This document shows, piece by piece, positions 1 through 10,289 of a stretch of DNA of 64,000 nucleotides. The position numbers and the translations under genes were made by a program. Numbering within the stretch: position 1 is the first letter of the stretch; every line of letters starts with the position of its first letter. Location: NCBI GenBank assembly GCA_033675265.1, contig JAUJYZ010001253.1, positions 22,501 to 86,500 of the forward strand, given 5' to 3'. The notes beneath the pieces were generated by a model. The model saw only the letters and a program-made list of their open reading frames with translations, did not search any database and was not told where the DNA came from. The DNA is from Actinostola sp. cb2023. Its lineage: Eukaryota > Cnidaria > Anthozoa > Actiniaria > Actinostolidae.

Positions 1-48
1 GCGCACAATTCACTTAAAATTCTGCACATAACCGCCTCACTATATGGG

Positions 49-430
49 AAGCTTTTATGAATCTTTAGAAGTGTCAATGAGGTCATCTACTCAACCCTAA
101 CAATCAAAACAGCTTCGCTCCATACATTTCCTTGTGATTAGTTTCTTGAATTATTTTTATTTCTATGAAGCTCAAAGTTTGGGTGAAGGAGTTTTCTTAC
201 ATTATTTGTGCTTAGGATTGATTGTCTGACCAGTTGTCTTCAATGCAGAGCTGTTATCTGAACAAAATATTGAGATATTTTGACTCACAAAATACAAAGA
301 AACTAGTATGGAGCTGAATGTTGGGTTGAGTAGATGACGTCACTGACACCTCTAAAGATTCATAAAAATATAGTACTTCCCTCTGGAATATCGAAAAAAA
401 GATTTTAACTAGTTATTATTAGACCCTTGA
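49..430. repeat. Palindromic MITE-like repeat, copy A
   Basis: Arms near 49-110 and 308-375 are imperfect inverted copies of each other; each carries a GTCATCTACTCAACCC-type block and a TTTATGAATCTTTAGA-type block. The whole unit recurs in opposite orientation at about 53505-53850, which makes it a dispersed repeat. No ORF of interest lies inside. Confidence 0.75.
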
Positions 431-1469
431 AGAATTATTCAATGAAGTTTCAGCTAAATTAAGTTTCGATCGATTTTCGTCCAAGTAGCACTTTAAGGAT
501 ATGGCCGGGATACGTTCGCGAGTGTCATGCGCTTCAGAAATTCTGTACGCAACACAAAGAAAACTATATATCATAGTAAAGCTTAAGAACTGTAGAAAAC
601 CATGAAATAATAAAAAATCGTAAAAGTTTTAATCCCATTGAGAAAGAAGGCCCGATTCCGAAAAATGGAGGCTTTCATAAAATTGAATTACCAGCGCTCC
701 AGTTACGGTTAAATATGAATCTGAATGCTGAATCTCTATCACCAGGTATTATTTTCCAAAAGCGTGTCGGGGATTTTCGATATTTGATTCCGAAAAAAAT
801 GACAAGCATTCAAAGTTTGATGTTAGATATTTTTCGAGTTGATGTATTATGAACGCTAATAACTTGAAATCTAAAGCAAAATCAAACAATCCCCAACACG
901 CTTTTTGAGATTGAATACCAAAGATGATGTCTGCCAAATTTCGTGGAAATTATCTAGATACCCTATTAATTCACGTTTAGCTTCACGGCAAAATATATTT
1001 AGGAGAAATAAGCTTCCAAAGTTGTGTAAACAAAAGACAGCTCATTTCCGGCATTTTCCGGCTGGAACACCTTCTTATCCAATCAGAATCGTTATGAGGT
1101 CACTGAGGTCATCATAAACTAATCGAGCCAGAAAACTCCCGCCAAACTGGTTCTACAAGCATCGAGAATCCAACGAACGAGACTTCTAAAATGTATAAAC
1201 TAATATAGACGGCAAAACGCTTTGATCTCGAACTGAGCTTTTTATCACAACACTACGGAAATTCAAATTCCCGGCCGTTCTTTCGCGCGCCATCAACAAC
1301 GGTTCTAAAAAATAGGTCGCGTAATAGATGCATGACTCAGACAAGGATCATGCAATTGTAATAGTACTGAAAAGAACTCGGAGAAACCTACATTTTATCA
1401 TGCAAACACTGCTTATTTTCAAAACAATTGTCAGTAAAAAAACAAACTAACAAAATCGGACTGAATGAT
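431..1469. other. No gene recognised
   Basis: About 1 kb of AT-rich sequence with only short ORFs (62 and 70 codons, no recognisable domain). I see no repeat array and no RNA gene here. Confidence 0.5.
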
Positions 1470-1905
1470 CACAGGGAGCCCAAGCTCATTATCTGTGAGG
1501 ACCGTTTTATTTGCATATTTACAGTAAATGTATGTGGCTTTATGATATTCATTAATAATTCATAAGGCAGACATCCAATCGTTGACCACTATTTGGGTCA
1601 CATGTATGCCCTTATATCCCCAATACAATCTAAAAGTACGGGGAGGGTTTGAATAGTCAGCAGGGAAAGGGTGGGGTTGATGAATAATAACAATAGATAA
1701 TTAGATCTACTTAATATGTTAGAAAAAATATAGAATCTTAATAGATCAATTAGTATGTTAGAAAAAATATAGAATCGTAATAGATCTATTAGTATGTTAA
1801 AAAAAAAATAGAATCGTAATAGATCTATTAAATATTCATCCTAAAAAGAATATAAAATTAAAATAAAATTCTAAAAAAAACATTCACAATTCGCAAAATA
1901 TATCA

Positions 1906-1911
1906 TTTATT
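1906..1911 (-). promoter_or_regulatory. Poly(A) signal of the recombinase gene
   Basis: AATAAA on the minus strand, about 43 bp past the stop codon, at the expected spacing for a cleavage signal. Confidence 0.55.
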
Positions 1912-1953
1912 TTCCAAATTACTAAGGAAATTTCGCCTATAGTTACTTCTAAA

Positions 1954-3563
1954 CTACTTTAAGTTAAAGTTAATCGTACAGTTATTAAAGATTGCATTAG
2001 TTGCAACAGTATTTGTAATGTTCCTCAGTACATCAATGTCAAAATTGCTGAAAAAAAATGTCAAATTCATATTCGCTAAAGCTTCATCAGATACATCAAA
2101 TTGAAAGTCGCTAAAACTTGAACATGATGGCAAACTAATATTAGCGAGGAGCTCATCACCCACATCAAACTCAAAATTAGATGGCTGCAATAAACTACTA
2201 TTATCCTGAAATTGATTGCTGGCTGAGCATGGCAAAATATTACCTTTTCCTGCGTTATTTTCACGCCCCCAGTCAAAGTTGCATTCAAATGATGGAAAGT
2301 CAGCTTTGATTTGAGCTACTGCTTCCTCCTCCTTTTCTTCTTCAACTGCAATACTAGGGCCAAGAACTGCGCTTGCTTTTTCAGTTTGTTCCTTACTTGG
2401 TAACTGATATTTAAAAAGAGCATTAGACGTATGACCTGTTCGCTCTCGAATTATCCTTTCCTCAACTCCATGCTGAAATAAGGACGTAGCGCAAGTTATA
2501 CGCAAGCAATGAGATGTTTTCCTGGGAAGTCCCGCCTTACCACACAATTTCTCAGGCAAAATTTTGTTTAGGGTACAAAGGCCGATTGCACTTCTCTCAT
2601 AACCCATACTCCCGTCCCTCTTCGGTCTTAAATAAAGTGCTTCTACTTTGGGAGCAATATCTTGCACTGCTTCTAAATAAAGTGAATACAATGCCTGGAG
2701 GCATGGACTATGTTGCATCCCTTCCCCGTGGCATTGATGCTTTATGTACCGTTTCCCCTTTTTTAAATCCTTTAACCCTCCATGGAATGTTTTCGAAACG
2801 CTTTCATCAAAAATAATTAAATTATCTTTCACAGTAATATTGTTATATCTAAGAATTCTGTGTTCGTTCGCCCTCAGTCCAAACATCTTTCCATTGTAAA
2901 AATACATAGTATGAACAAGACTCTCTGCAGAATTTTTACCAAGCAACTGCTGTTTCCAAAATATTGCCTCCTCGTCTTCTGTTACATTCTCTCTGGGATC
3001 TTTTTGGGTTTCTTCTGTAACTCCAAGTTTCGTTGCCTCTCTCATCTCGGCATCCAGGGCTTTTCGAAATATACAAAATCTAAAAATTGTAAAAATATAT
3101 ATGTAATATCTACAATATGAGCGGCAGCTGTATTGGGAGACAGTTTTAAATCTCCAAAGTACAATTACCTTCGATCATTCTTGTTCAAAATATTCACCGC
3201 ATTCTCCACGTTGATTTCTTGTAGGTGTCTATTTATCCCACACACAATTACGTAAAGTGATTTAGGGGGATAGCGCCTTCCATTCTTGTTAACAACTTCT
3301 CCAACAAATTTCGTCAGCCAAAAATTAAGTGTATGTGAAGACATTTCTGTTAGATTGATAGTGAGGTCTTCGACGGCTTCAATATCACTGCATGGAAAAC
3401 CAACAGTCTCGTGTTTTACTACTTTGTTGCCTCTCGCTTTCTGCCACTCTTCAAAAATCTTGACGCTCCATTTCGTAGTGTGCATCGTATTTTTCGGTAC
3501 GGTACCTTTCAACCAAACTTCTTCATCATTCAGAGTTTTAGGTTGTCGAAAATTCCGAGCCAT
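1954..3563 (-). CDS. Crypton-type tyrosine recombinase-like protein, two exons
   Basis: Exon 1 is 3563-3169 and exon 2 is 3079-1954, separated by an 89-bp GT-AG intron. Splicing gives one frame of 506 codons, and the sequence across the junction matches the remembered pattern of this cnidarian protein family. The catalytic set of tyrosine recombinases appears complete: Arg near residue 201 (in FGLRANEHR), His 322 and Arg 325 (in SHCLR), His 348 (in RTGH) and Tyr 356 (in FKYQ). These enzymes cut and rejoin DNA through a 3'-phosphotyrosine. The N-terminal ~130 residues resemble the family's DNA-binding part; the C-terminal ~130 residues after Tyr 356 are acidic and low in complexity. An AATAAA follows the stop by about 45 bp. 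It could be a transposon gene or a domesticated copy; vertebrate KCTD1, ZMYM2 and QRICH1 carry related domains. The start ATG at 3563 is the only good one in exon 1. Confidence 0.8.
3080..3168 (-). other. 89-bp intron containing a dispersed-hairpin fragment
   Basis: Donor GTAATT follows CGAAG; acceptor TTTTTAG precedes ATTTTG. The intron includes 3111-3141, which matches one arm of the hairpin at 3990-4084 (TACAATATGAGCGG, then CTGTATTGGGAGA). The intron call rests on restored reading frame and on family resemblance around the junction. Confidence 0.7.
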
Positions 3564-3693
3564 CTTCTCCGTTCAGAAGCAAGAATCAACTGAATTTCGA
3601 AATTGATCTTACCGGTCCAACAGGCCGAGAACAATAGCTACTTCATTAATTAACTGTGTATTACATCACCCCACTCTAGCATTGTTACGATAT

Positions 3694-3933
3694 GAAAGGA
3701 TCAGTAATCAACGTCTTTTTCTTGAGAACAAAGCCATAGAATTCCACAAAAGATCGTTATAACAGAGTTGCATAACTTGAATATATATGTTCCCTTTCAA
3801 AGTATCTTAAATGAACGAAAGGATCAGTAATCAACGTCTTTTTCTTGAGAACAAAGCCATAGAATTCCACAAACGATCATTATAACAGAGTTACATAACT
3901 TCAATGTTCCCTTTCAAAGTATCTTAAATGAAC
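3694..3933. repeat. Tandem duplication, two units of about 120 bp
   Basis: Units 3694-3816 and 3817-3933 are almost identical; each begins GAAAGGATCAGTAATCAACG and ends ATCTTAAATGAAC. One unit has a short ATAT expansion. Confidence 0.9.
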
Positions 3934-3989
3934 TTATTTTTTATATTGTGAGCAAACAATAGCTATATTGATGAATATCATAAGCCATA

Positions 3990-4084
3990 TACAATATTCG
4001 CGTCCGATCTGTATTGGGAGATACAATGGCTCGCCTTCGGCTCGCCATTGTATCTCCCAATACAGATCGGCCGCTCATATTGTA
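3990..4084. repeat. Long hairpin with GC-rich tip
   Basis: Perfect 27-bp arms (CCGATCTGTATTGGGAGATA and onward) flank a tip reading CTCGCCTTCGGCTCG, and weaker outer arms end in TACAATAT / ATATTGTA. A second member lies at 62458-62548 and a half-copy in the intron at 3111-3141. Confidence 0.85.
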
Positions 4085-4093
4085 TATATTACT

Positions 4094-4292
4094 TAAATCA
4101 TCCCTCCGTATTTCAAGATAATTAATTAAATAATAAAACTTTTTTTCATTAATGTGTTGTTCTTACTACTTTCGATGTTGTGACGGCGTTTCAGCGCCAT
4201 TAGAGCGTTTTTAACGAAAATAACAACACATTAGTGAAAAAAAGTTTTATTATTATTTACGAAAAATCTTGAAATACGGAAGGATGATTTAA
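4094..4292. repeat. Palindromic repeat abutting the right TIR
   Basis: Outer arms around AAATCATCC-TCCGTATTTCAAGA and inner 30-bp arms around AAAACTTTTTTTCATTA pair across about 200 bp. It ends where the 4290-4362 TIR begins, so it may be an internal part of that element. Confidence 0.7.
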
Positions 4293-4700
4293 AGCCACAC
4301 ACATTTACTGTAAATATGCAAATAAAACGGTCTTCACAGATAATGAGCTTGGGCTCCCTGTGGAAGGATATGAAAAATTTGGTTTGTTTGTCTGGGTTGT
4401 GACGTCACTAATGCGCTTCGCTATTAGTTGATACATTTCGTGTTTCTTGATATTATTCGACGGAGCACATTTTCGGCAATAACTCAAAAAGAAAAATTTG
4501 TTTTCACCAAATCATAATAGTTTATAATATTTTCTTGCTGATAAGCTAAAAAAAGCAACTTTGAGTTCTGAGACCGCGCGAACGTATACCATATCCTTAA
4601 CTTCTCGAACTCCGTTGTTCCACACCCCGTGTCGGCAGCATCGGGTACACGACACCTTCTTATAGGATATTTCCAAGTTCCAATTTCCTTGGATGAAACA

Positions 4701-4939
4701 TTGGGAGGGGAGGGGTGGTTGCCTGACATATAGGGGCGCCTGACATATAGGGGCGCTTGGGAGGGGAGGGGTGGTCCAGATCCAACGTTACCTGATATAT
4801 AGGGGCGCCTGACATATAGGGGCTTTAGGAAGGGGAGGGGTGGTTCAGATCGAACGTTACCTGACAAATAGGGGCGCTAGGGAGGGGAGGGGTGGTCCAG
4901 ATCGAACGTTACCTGACATATAGGGGCGCCTGACATATA
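4701..4939. repeat. G-rich minisatellite
   Basis: Three to four imperfect units combine GGGAGGGGAGGGGTGGT with CTGACATATAGGGGCGC. The 127-codon minus-strand ORF across it is a translation of the repeat, not a gene. The G runs could form G-quadruplexes. Confidence 0.8.
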
Positions 4940-5115
4940 AGTAGTAGGCAAATGAGAGTTCTGGCCCACGGCGGCGGAATATTAATTAGGGGAGAGGGGA
5001 TGGTGCAATCAAGTAAGAAGTTGCTTTTGTTCTAAGTCATCGAAATTGTGCTGAGGTAAGACTTCGAGAGTTCAGTAGAACATACGTCAGCGATAATTTA
5101 TTTCGCTAAACTTGC

Positions 5116-6656
5116 ATTACTGCGGTTCTCAGTATTATGCGAACTCAGACATTCAAACAGTCGGCTGGAACTTGGTTTTTCGCTGCTGTCAATCAAATTC
5201 AAAACTCAAACAAATTCAAAACTAAATACATTCTTCGACCAAATGATCCATAATTACTCGTGCCCAGGCCTAAGGTCGGGGCACGAGTCTAAGAATGGAG
5301 ACCGTAATTTTTTTTTTAGTGGTAACCGTCGCGATATGGCAGAAGGAGACAAAAAGTCTGGCCACAAGAGAGATTACAAATCACAAACCAATCAAGAAGC
5401 AACGGAGGTCAAGGGGCAAGTTCAGCCGTCGTTAGAATCTCTCACGTAAAGATATCTAGCTGACTAGTTCTCCAAAATCTAATGCCGTGTTTACACTTGA
5501 GCGCTACCTTAGTAGAGCGCTCAAGTGTAAACACGGCATAAGTGTTTTCTCGATTTTAGTCGATTATACAAATTCTGAGCTGGCCGGTATTATGTTGTCG
5601 AGTGCCGGGCGCGATTCCAAATTCTGTATGTTCTACCAAGTCACCCAACAAGTAACCAAACACTGATTTGATCTGACTATAATCGTTATCTCTTAACATT
5701 GAGAAATGTTTAAGTCGTGAATACAGCTCAGTGATGACTAAGCACAATCTGCAATCGAGTGTGACTGTGAACGAGAATGATAAACACTAAAGCAACTCTT
5801 GCAGCATATGGGTATTTTGTCTGCGCATGCGCCAACACAGCATTGCATTGACCAGTGACGTCTGAACCATTTTACAGCTCGATAGCTCATTTTAAGGATA
5901 TTTTGTAGGAGATCTACGCGTTTCTAAAGTTTAAACGTCATGAAAATTTACTCATTTTTAAAGACGATAAACACTTCTTCCCCTGGGTATATCTTTGGCC
6001 GCTGTTATTTCTTTTGATGGCGAGATATTTTACATTGAAATGCGACTGTGGTGTTTGGAGTTGGATGTTCAGCGTTAATTATTTCTACAATCAAGTATTC
6101 TACAGCACTGGATTAACGCTTGGTAATTGTGATGAAAGTAAACTTTTAGAATTTTAATGAAATGGTCTTTCAGGTGGAAGCGATTTCGAGCTATGGCCCG
6201 GTGAATATGTAGAAGTGTTCAATTTAGGTCGAACTTTAACGAGATATGTCTTGAAATTTTTACCGACCCCCAAGTTGGAGATAATTACCACAGCATTCAT
6301 TCCTTTATATAATTTCAGTTTTTATAGAGAATGGGGCTTCAAAAAATGCATAGCTGTCAGATTTACTGCGATTCTCAGTATTATGCGAACTCAGACATTC
6401 AAGCAGTCGGCTGGAACTTGGTTTTTCGCTGTCGTCAATCGACATAAAAAATCAGTAAACTTAAAAATATAAGTCAGAAGACCCACCCAATGGAAACCAA
6501 ATATGATTTTGAGCTAAATTATGGATCATTTGGTCGAAGAATGTATTTAGTTTTGAATTCGTTTGAGTTTTGAATTTGATTGACGGTAGCGAAAAACCAA
6601 GTTCCAGCCGACTGTTTGAATGTCTGAGTTCGCATAATACTGAGAACGGCAGTAAT
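5116..6656. mobile_element. Inverted-repeat element of 1.5 kb
   Basis: Arms 5116-5255 and 6517-6656 are inverted copies of about 140 bp, both containing the AACTTGGTTTTTCGCT block. A third partial copy in direct orientation is at 6364-6446. The interior has no recognisable transposase. Block 5805-5960 recurs at 8318-8465. Confidence 0.65.
5482..5539. repeat. Perfect 24-bp-arm hairpin
   Basis: Arms 5482-5505 and 5516-5539 begin ATGCCGTGTTTACACTTGAG and pair without mismatch around a 10-base loop. Confidence 0.9.
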
Positions 6657-7354
6657 AGATTCTTCTCACCCTATACTCGGTGTAATGGCGGAATTGATGT
6701 TTTGTGTTACTTCTCGAAGCCATGGTTCTATCATATCATCGTCTATTTCCTTATTCTAAGTCTTTGAAAGTATAAATGAGAGAACAGACTTTGCAGAAAA
6801 ATTAGTTGTTAAAAAAATTAAAACTTGTTTCCACTGTTTTGCATTGCAATAGTTTTGCTTACCATTTACGGGACTCGCGACGAGCAGAAATGTGGACTCC
6901 AAGCATTCAAGTCAAATTATCTTTCGATTTCTACCGACCCCAAGCTGCTTAATGTTACGGAGGCGAAGATTATTCAATAGTCATTCCATTCATTACAATA
7001 AATGACTTTCAAAAAATGCATAGCTCCTGCTATGAATGTTCAAAGTGCATGTATACGGCGAAGACGGCAGCCATTGTCAGTTTAGCTTGTCATGTCTGGA
7101 CCTCGATCCCTCACCTTGCAATATGCAACTCATAATACATCGTAAATACTGGTTATGACAACTGCAGCATGCCTTCAGCATTGATAAAATAGAATCCATC
7201 ATTTTAGAGTTGCATATGTTCATATAGACAAGTTAATAAATAAATATATGAGAAAGAACTTCGCCATCTTGTTTGTTATTCCTGGTATTTAAATTAGCGC
7301 GGGATGGCGCAGGATATATGCGCGTGTCAGAGGGTCTTTGTGTTCATGTTGGCA
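6657..7354. other. No gene recognised
   Basis: AT-rich sequence without coding, RNA or array signal. Confidence 0.5.
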
Positions 7355-7356
7355 TT

Positions 7357-8343
7357 TCACGTATGCGCAGACAAAATGCCCATGTGCTAACTCTTGCTAG
7401 ACCAATCTCGTCCCTAGAGCCTGCGTTACTTTCGGCCAGCTGCGAGAACGTAGGCTCTGGCATAATCCATTTTTTGGGAACAGGATTTCTTGTTCTTCCG
7501 GTTTTAGAGCGCATGCGCAAGTTAGCTGGGCAGTTGGTTGTTGTCGATTCAAATTGTCGATTCAGGTTTCAGTGGAATCCTTAGGGAATAGAGTACGCTT
7601 TAAAAGCACTTGGTAAAGAAGATATAACAGTGAAAGAAGCGCAGTATCTGAAATCTTTATTAAAAGCAGTGGTTTTACAGCAGAAGGATACGCGAACAGT
7701 TCTTCCTACGGATTTATATTTACTCGTGTCTACTTTACATATCAGTTAATCATTTGAATCTATCATCTTCATCTTCTCTGGTTATTGTTGTCTCTCCTTC
7801 AAATGTATTTCTTTTGAATCTTTCGCCTTCGTAAGCACCTCGATTGGCACCGCCTTTCAGTTGCTAGCCTAAAGAATATTAGATTTACGATCGACATATG
7901 TTCTTTAATAACCATCACTCTTCGTGTAAATGTTGAGCTTCGTTTGAAAACTTTTCAAGACACTTCGCGATCGAGATACATATAAGCTTAGATAAACTGG
8001 ATTTTTCTCTGTGCTTAGATATTTTAATATTGCAGATCGAGGCGACATGTTGAAAATAACATGTCAATGAAACCGTTGAAAAATGTTAATTTTTGTTTTG
8101 AACGGAAGTTGGGACACCGGGTTGTTTTGACAACTCAATTTTCATTGGATATATTTCATTTCCGGAATCTTGCGCGTGCGTAGTTTCTAAAATGGAATAG
8201 CCAATCAAATTGTCTCAAAAATGGATTATGCCAGAGCCTACGTTCTTCGCCGCTGGTCGAAAGTAACGCAGGCTCTGGGGACGAGATTGTTGCTAGACAG
8301 GTTTTACACATCTCGAGCACATGGGCATGTCTGCGCATGCGTC
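7357..8343. mobile_element. Inverted-repeat element of about 1 kb
   Basis: Blocks at about 7357-7535 and 8160-8343 are diverged inverted copies; both contain CAGAGCCTACGTTCT-type and GCGCATGCGC-type stretches. The interior lacks a gene. Confidence 0.55.
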
Positions 8344-8345
8344 AA

Positions 8346-8639
8346 CAAAGTAGAATAACATTGAAGTCTGATGCATTTATCAGGTGATAGCTCATTCTAA
8401 GGATTTTTTTGTCGGAGATCTACGCGTTTCTAAAGTTTAAACGTTATGGAAGTTTACACATTTTAAAATACAATTGAAGAAATGGTTCACGCTTAGCGTG
8501 CATCCATCGAGTTATGGATGCACGCGCGAGGTTGCTAAGCACGAAAGAAGCGTCTCTAGCTTCTTGAGTGTTTGAGCAACCTCCCAAGTGCATCCATAAC
8601 TTGACGGATGCAAGTAGTATAGGAGGGACCGCACTCGCC
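8346..8639. repeat. Repeat mosaic left of the minisatellite
   Basis: 8318-8465 repeats 5805-5960. Then 8498-8527 is a hairpin (GCGTGCATCCAT paired with ATGGATGCACGC), GAGGTTGCT pairs with AGCAACCTC, and a third GTGCATCCAT copy follows near 8588. The last bases, up to CGCCGGGTTATAATATATTCG, resemble the inverted relic at 36490-36530. Confidence 0.6.
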
Positions 8640-8750
8640 GGGTTATAATATATTCGGGATAAAGGGATACGATAAGGTACTATTAGGGCTAAATATAAAT
8701 AATTAATGACTCTATAATATATTCGGGATAAAGGGATAAGGTACTATTAG
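8640..8750. repeat. 64-bp minisatellite, left remnant
   Basis: About 1.7 units of the array that resumes at 13035. It ends in ATTAG (8746-8750), the target duplication of the LTR element. Confidence 0.95.
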
Positions 8751-8844
8751 TGTAATATATTGCTTATGAATATTATGAGTGACACTTGGTATAATACTCA
8801 TTGTATGTGATTAGTAATCGGAGATTAAAGAAGAGAATAACACA
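8751..8844 (+). repeat. 5' LTR
   Basis: Starts TGTAATATAT and ends GAATAACACA; identical over 94 bp to 12941-13034. Very short for a Gypsy LTR. Confidence 0.95.
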
Positions 8845-8856
8845 TGGTGTCAGAAC
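8845..8856 (+). promoter_or_regulatory. Primer binding site
   Basis: TGGTGTCAGAAC directly follows the 5' LTR; the leading TGG pairs with the CCA end of a tRNA. The tRNA was not identified. Confidence 0.7.
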
Positions 8857-8906
8857 TTTAAGAACCCAAAACACAGCTCAGTGAGCAATTTAATTCTTCA
8901 GTGAAG

Positions 8907-10289
8907 ATGAACGAACTCCAAATAAGAGGTCCCGGTGAGATGGACTTCACGAGCCAGCACAACGTCTCAGAAACGTGGAGACGTTGGAAGCGAGGGATGG
9001 AGTATTACCTAGCAGCAACATGCAAGGTGAAGAACGAAGCAGAGAAAGTCGCAATCTTCATGTGCATGATCGGCAGGGACGGCCAAGAGATAAAGGATAC
9101 ATTCGAGTTTGAAGTCGACGAAGACGGGTCAGAAGTAGTGTCTACTGCGATTCTCTTCAACAAGTTTGAGGCACATTGTAAGCCGAGAAAGAATCTGGTG
9201 GTCGATCGACATCGCTTCTTAACTAGGGATCAAGCATCCGGTGAGTCAATCGATCAGTACGTTACAGAGTTAAGAACTCTCGCTGCTGCATGCGAGTGGG
9301 GAGAACTGAAAGATGATTTGATATGTAGCCGCATCGTGAGTGGAATTTCATCGCGAACCGTTCGTGAGAGATTACTACGCGAATCGCAGTTGAGCCTCAA
9401 GAGAGCAGTCGAAATTTGTCGAGTGGCTGAGCTATCCAAAGAGCAATTGAAATTGTTTGGCAGTGAAGCAAATGTGAGTCAGGTAAAGCATCGAGCATCG
9501 AACCGACCTCAGCACAAAGGCAGCGCCGATAAGCCACAGGAAACAAAGAAATTTACACAACGCCAACAAGACAACACACGTGCTGTGTGCGGAAATTGTG
9601 GCTCAAATCATCCGAAAGGACAGTGTCCAGCATTCGGAAAGAAGTGCAACAAATGTAAGAGACTAAACCACTACGCAAAGATGTGCCGTTCGAGCAAGAA
9701 TGTAAACTCCATTCAACAAGATGAGGGTAACGAAGATCATTTATTTTTAGAAAGCGTCAGCGTTACCGTGGAATCTATTGATCGCAACCGACAATCGGAA
9801 GCCGAACATGTGAAATTGACATTAAACAATCAAGAAATTTGTCTGAAACTAGATACTGGTGCCGAAGTTAACGTGATTCCCTATTCAGCCTACAGGAAGA
9901 TTGCAGAAACTTCCAAGATAGATCTGAGAAAGCCAAAAGCTCGATTAAGCGCCTACAACGGTGAGGACATCCCAGTCAAAGCTGTTTGCACGCTACAATC
10001 CAAACATAAAGGCATCACGCGAAATCTGGAATTTTTCATTACAAGCATAGAGAGCGAACCAGTTCTCAGTATCTCTGCATGCAAAGAACTCGGTCTGATA
10101 AAGTTTATTAGTGCCGTTGACCGCGACGAGAACACAGAGACTTTCGCGGCAAGGATCAGAGAAGAGTACAAAGACGTATTTACAGGAATCGGATGTCTGG
10201 AGCGTCCATATCATATCGTATTGGATCCAGAGGTTCAACCAGTAATCAACCCCCGAGACGAGTGCCGTATGGCCTACAGGACCGAGTGA
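8907..10289 (+). CDS. Gag with two zinc knuckles, plus aspartic protease
   Basis: The first ATG is at 8907; the open frame extends six bases upstream to a GTG. The gag part coats element RNA and builds the particle: a capsid-like N-terminal region (about residues 20-190), then two zinc knuckles near residues 228-260 (CGNCGSNHPKGQC and CNKCKRLNHYAKMC). A retroviral-type protease follows with its catalytic DTGAE near residue 316. The reverse transcriptase should continue after the protease, but the frame runs into a stop at 10289, about 12 codons after a run of five C at 10250-10254. Downstream homology continues in the -1 frame. Confidence 0.9.
   Translation: MNELQIRGPGEMDFTSQHNVSETWRRWKRGMEYYLAATCKVKNEAEKVAIFMCMIGRDGQEIKDTFEFEVDEDGSEVVSTAILFNKFEAHCKPRKNLVVDRHRFLTRDQASGESIDQYVTELRTLAAACEWGELKDDLICSRIVSGISSRTVRERLLRESQLSLKRAVEICRVAELSKEQLKLFGSEANVSQVKHRASNRPQHKGSADKPQETKKFTQRQQDNTRAVCGNCGSNHPKGQCPAFGKKCNKCKRLNHYAKMCRSSKNVNSIQQDEGNEDHLFLESVSVTVESIDRNRQSEAEHVKLTLNNQEICLKLDTGAEVNVIPYSAYRKIAETSKIDLRKPKARLSAYNGEDIPVKAVCTLQSKHKGITRNLEFFITSIESEPVLSISACKELGLIKFISAVDRDENTETFAARIREEYKDVFTGIGCLERPYHIVLDPEVQPVINPRDECRMAYRTE

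Larger units (their letters stand above)
1470..4362. mobile_element. 2.9-kb TIR element enclosing a tyrosine recombinase gene
   Basis: A 73-bp terminal inverted repeat (1470-1542 and 4290-4362, two mismatches) begins CACAGGGAGCCCAAGCTCAT. Flanking heptamers GAATGAT (1463-1469) and GAAGGAT (4363-4369) differ at one base and fit a decayed 7-bp target duplication. The same end motif and a 7-bp target duplication occur at the foldback at 51049-52328. The interior holds the recombinase gene, a 120-bp tandem duplication and two hairpins. TIR ends with CA and a 7-8 bp duplication recall the P superfamily, but no P transposase is present, so the class is unproven. Confidence 0.7.

Noticed and set aside
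4484..4867. 127-codon minus-strand ORF
   Set aside because: It is the G-rich minisatellite read in frame; no domain.
10193..10260. Pol starting independently at ATG 10193
   Set aside because: The first 18 codons are the protease-reverse transcriptase linker read out of frame; homology begins after the C run.
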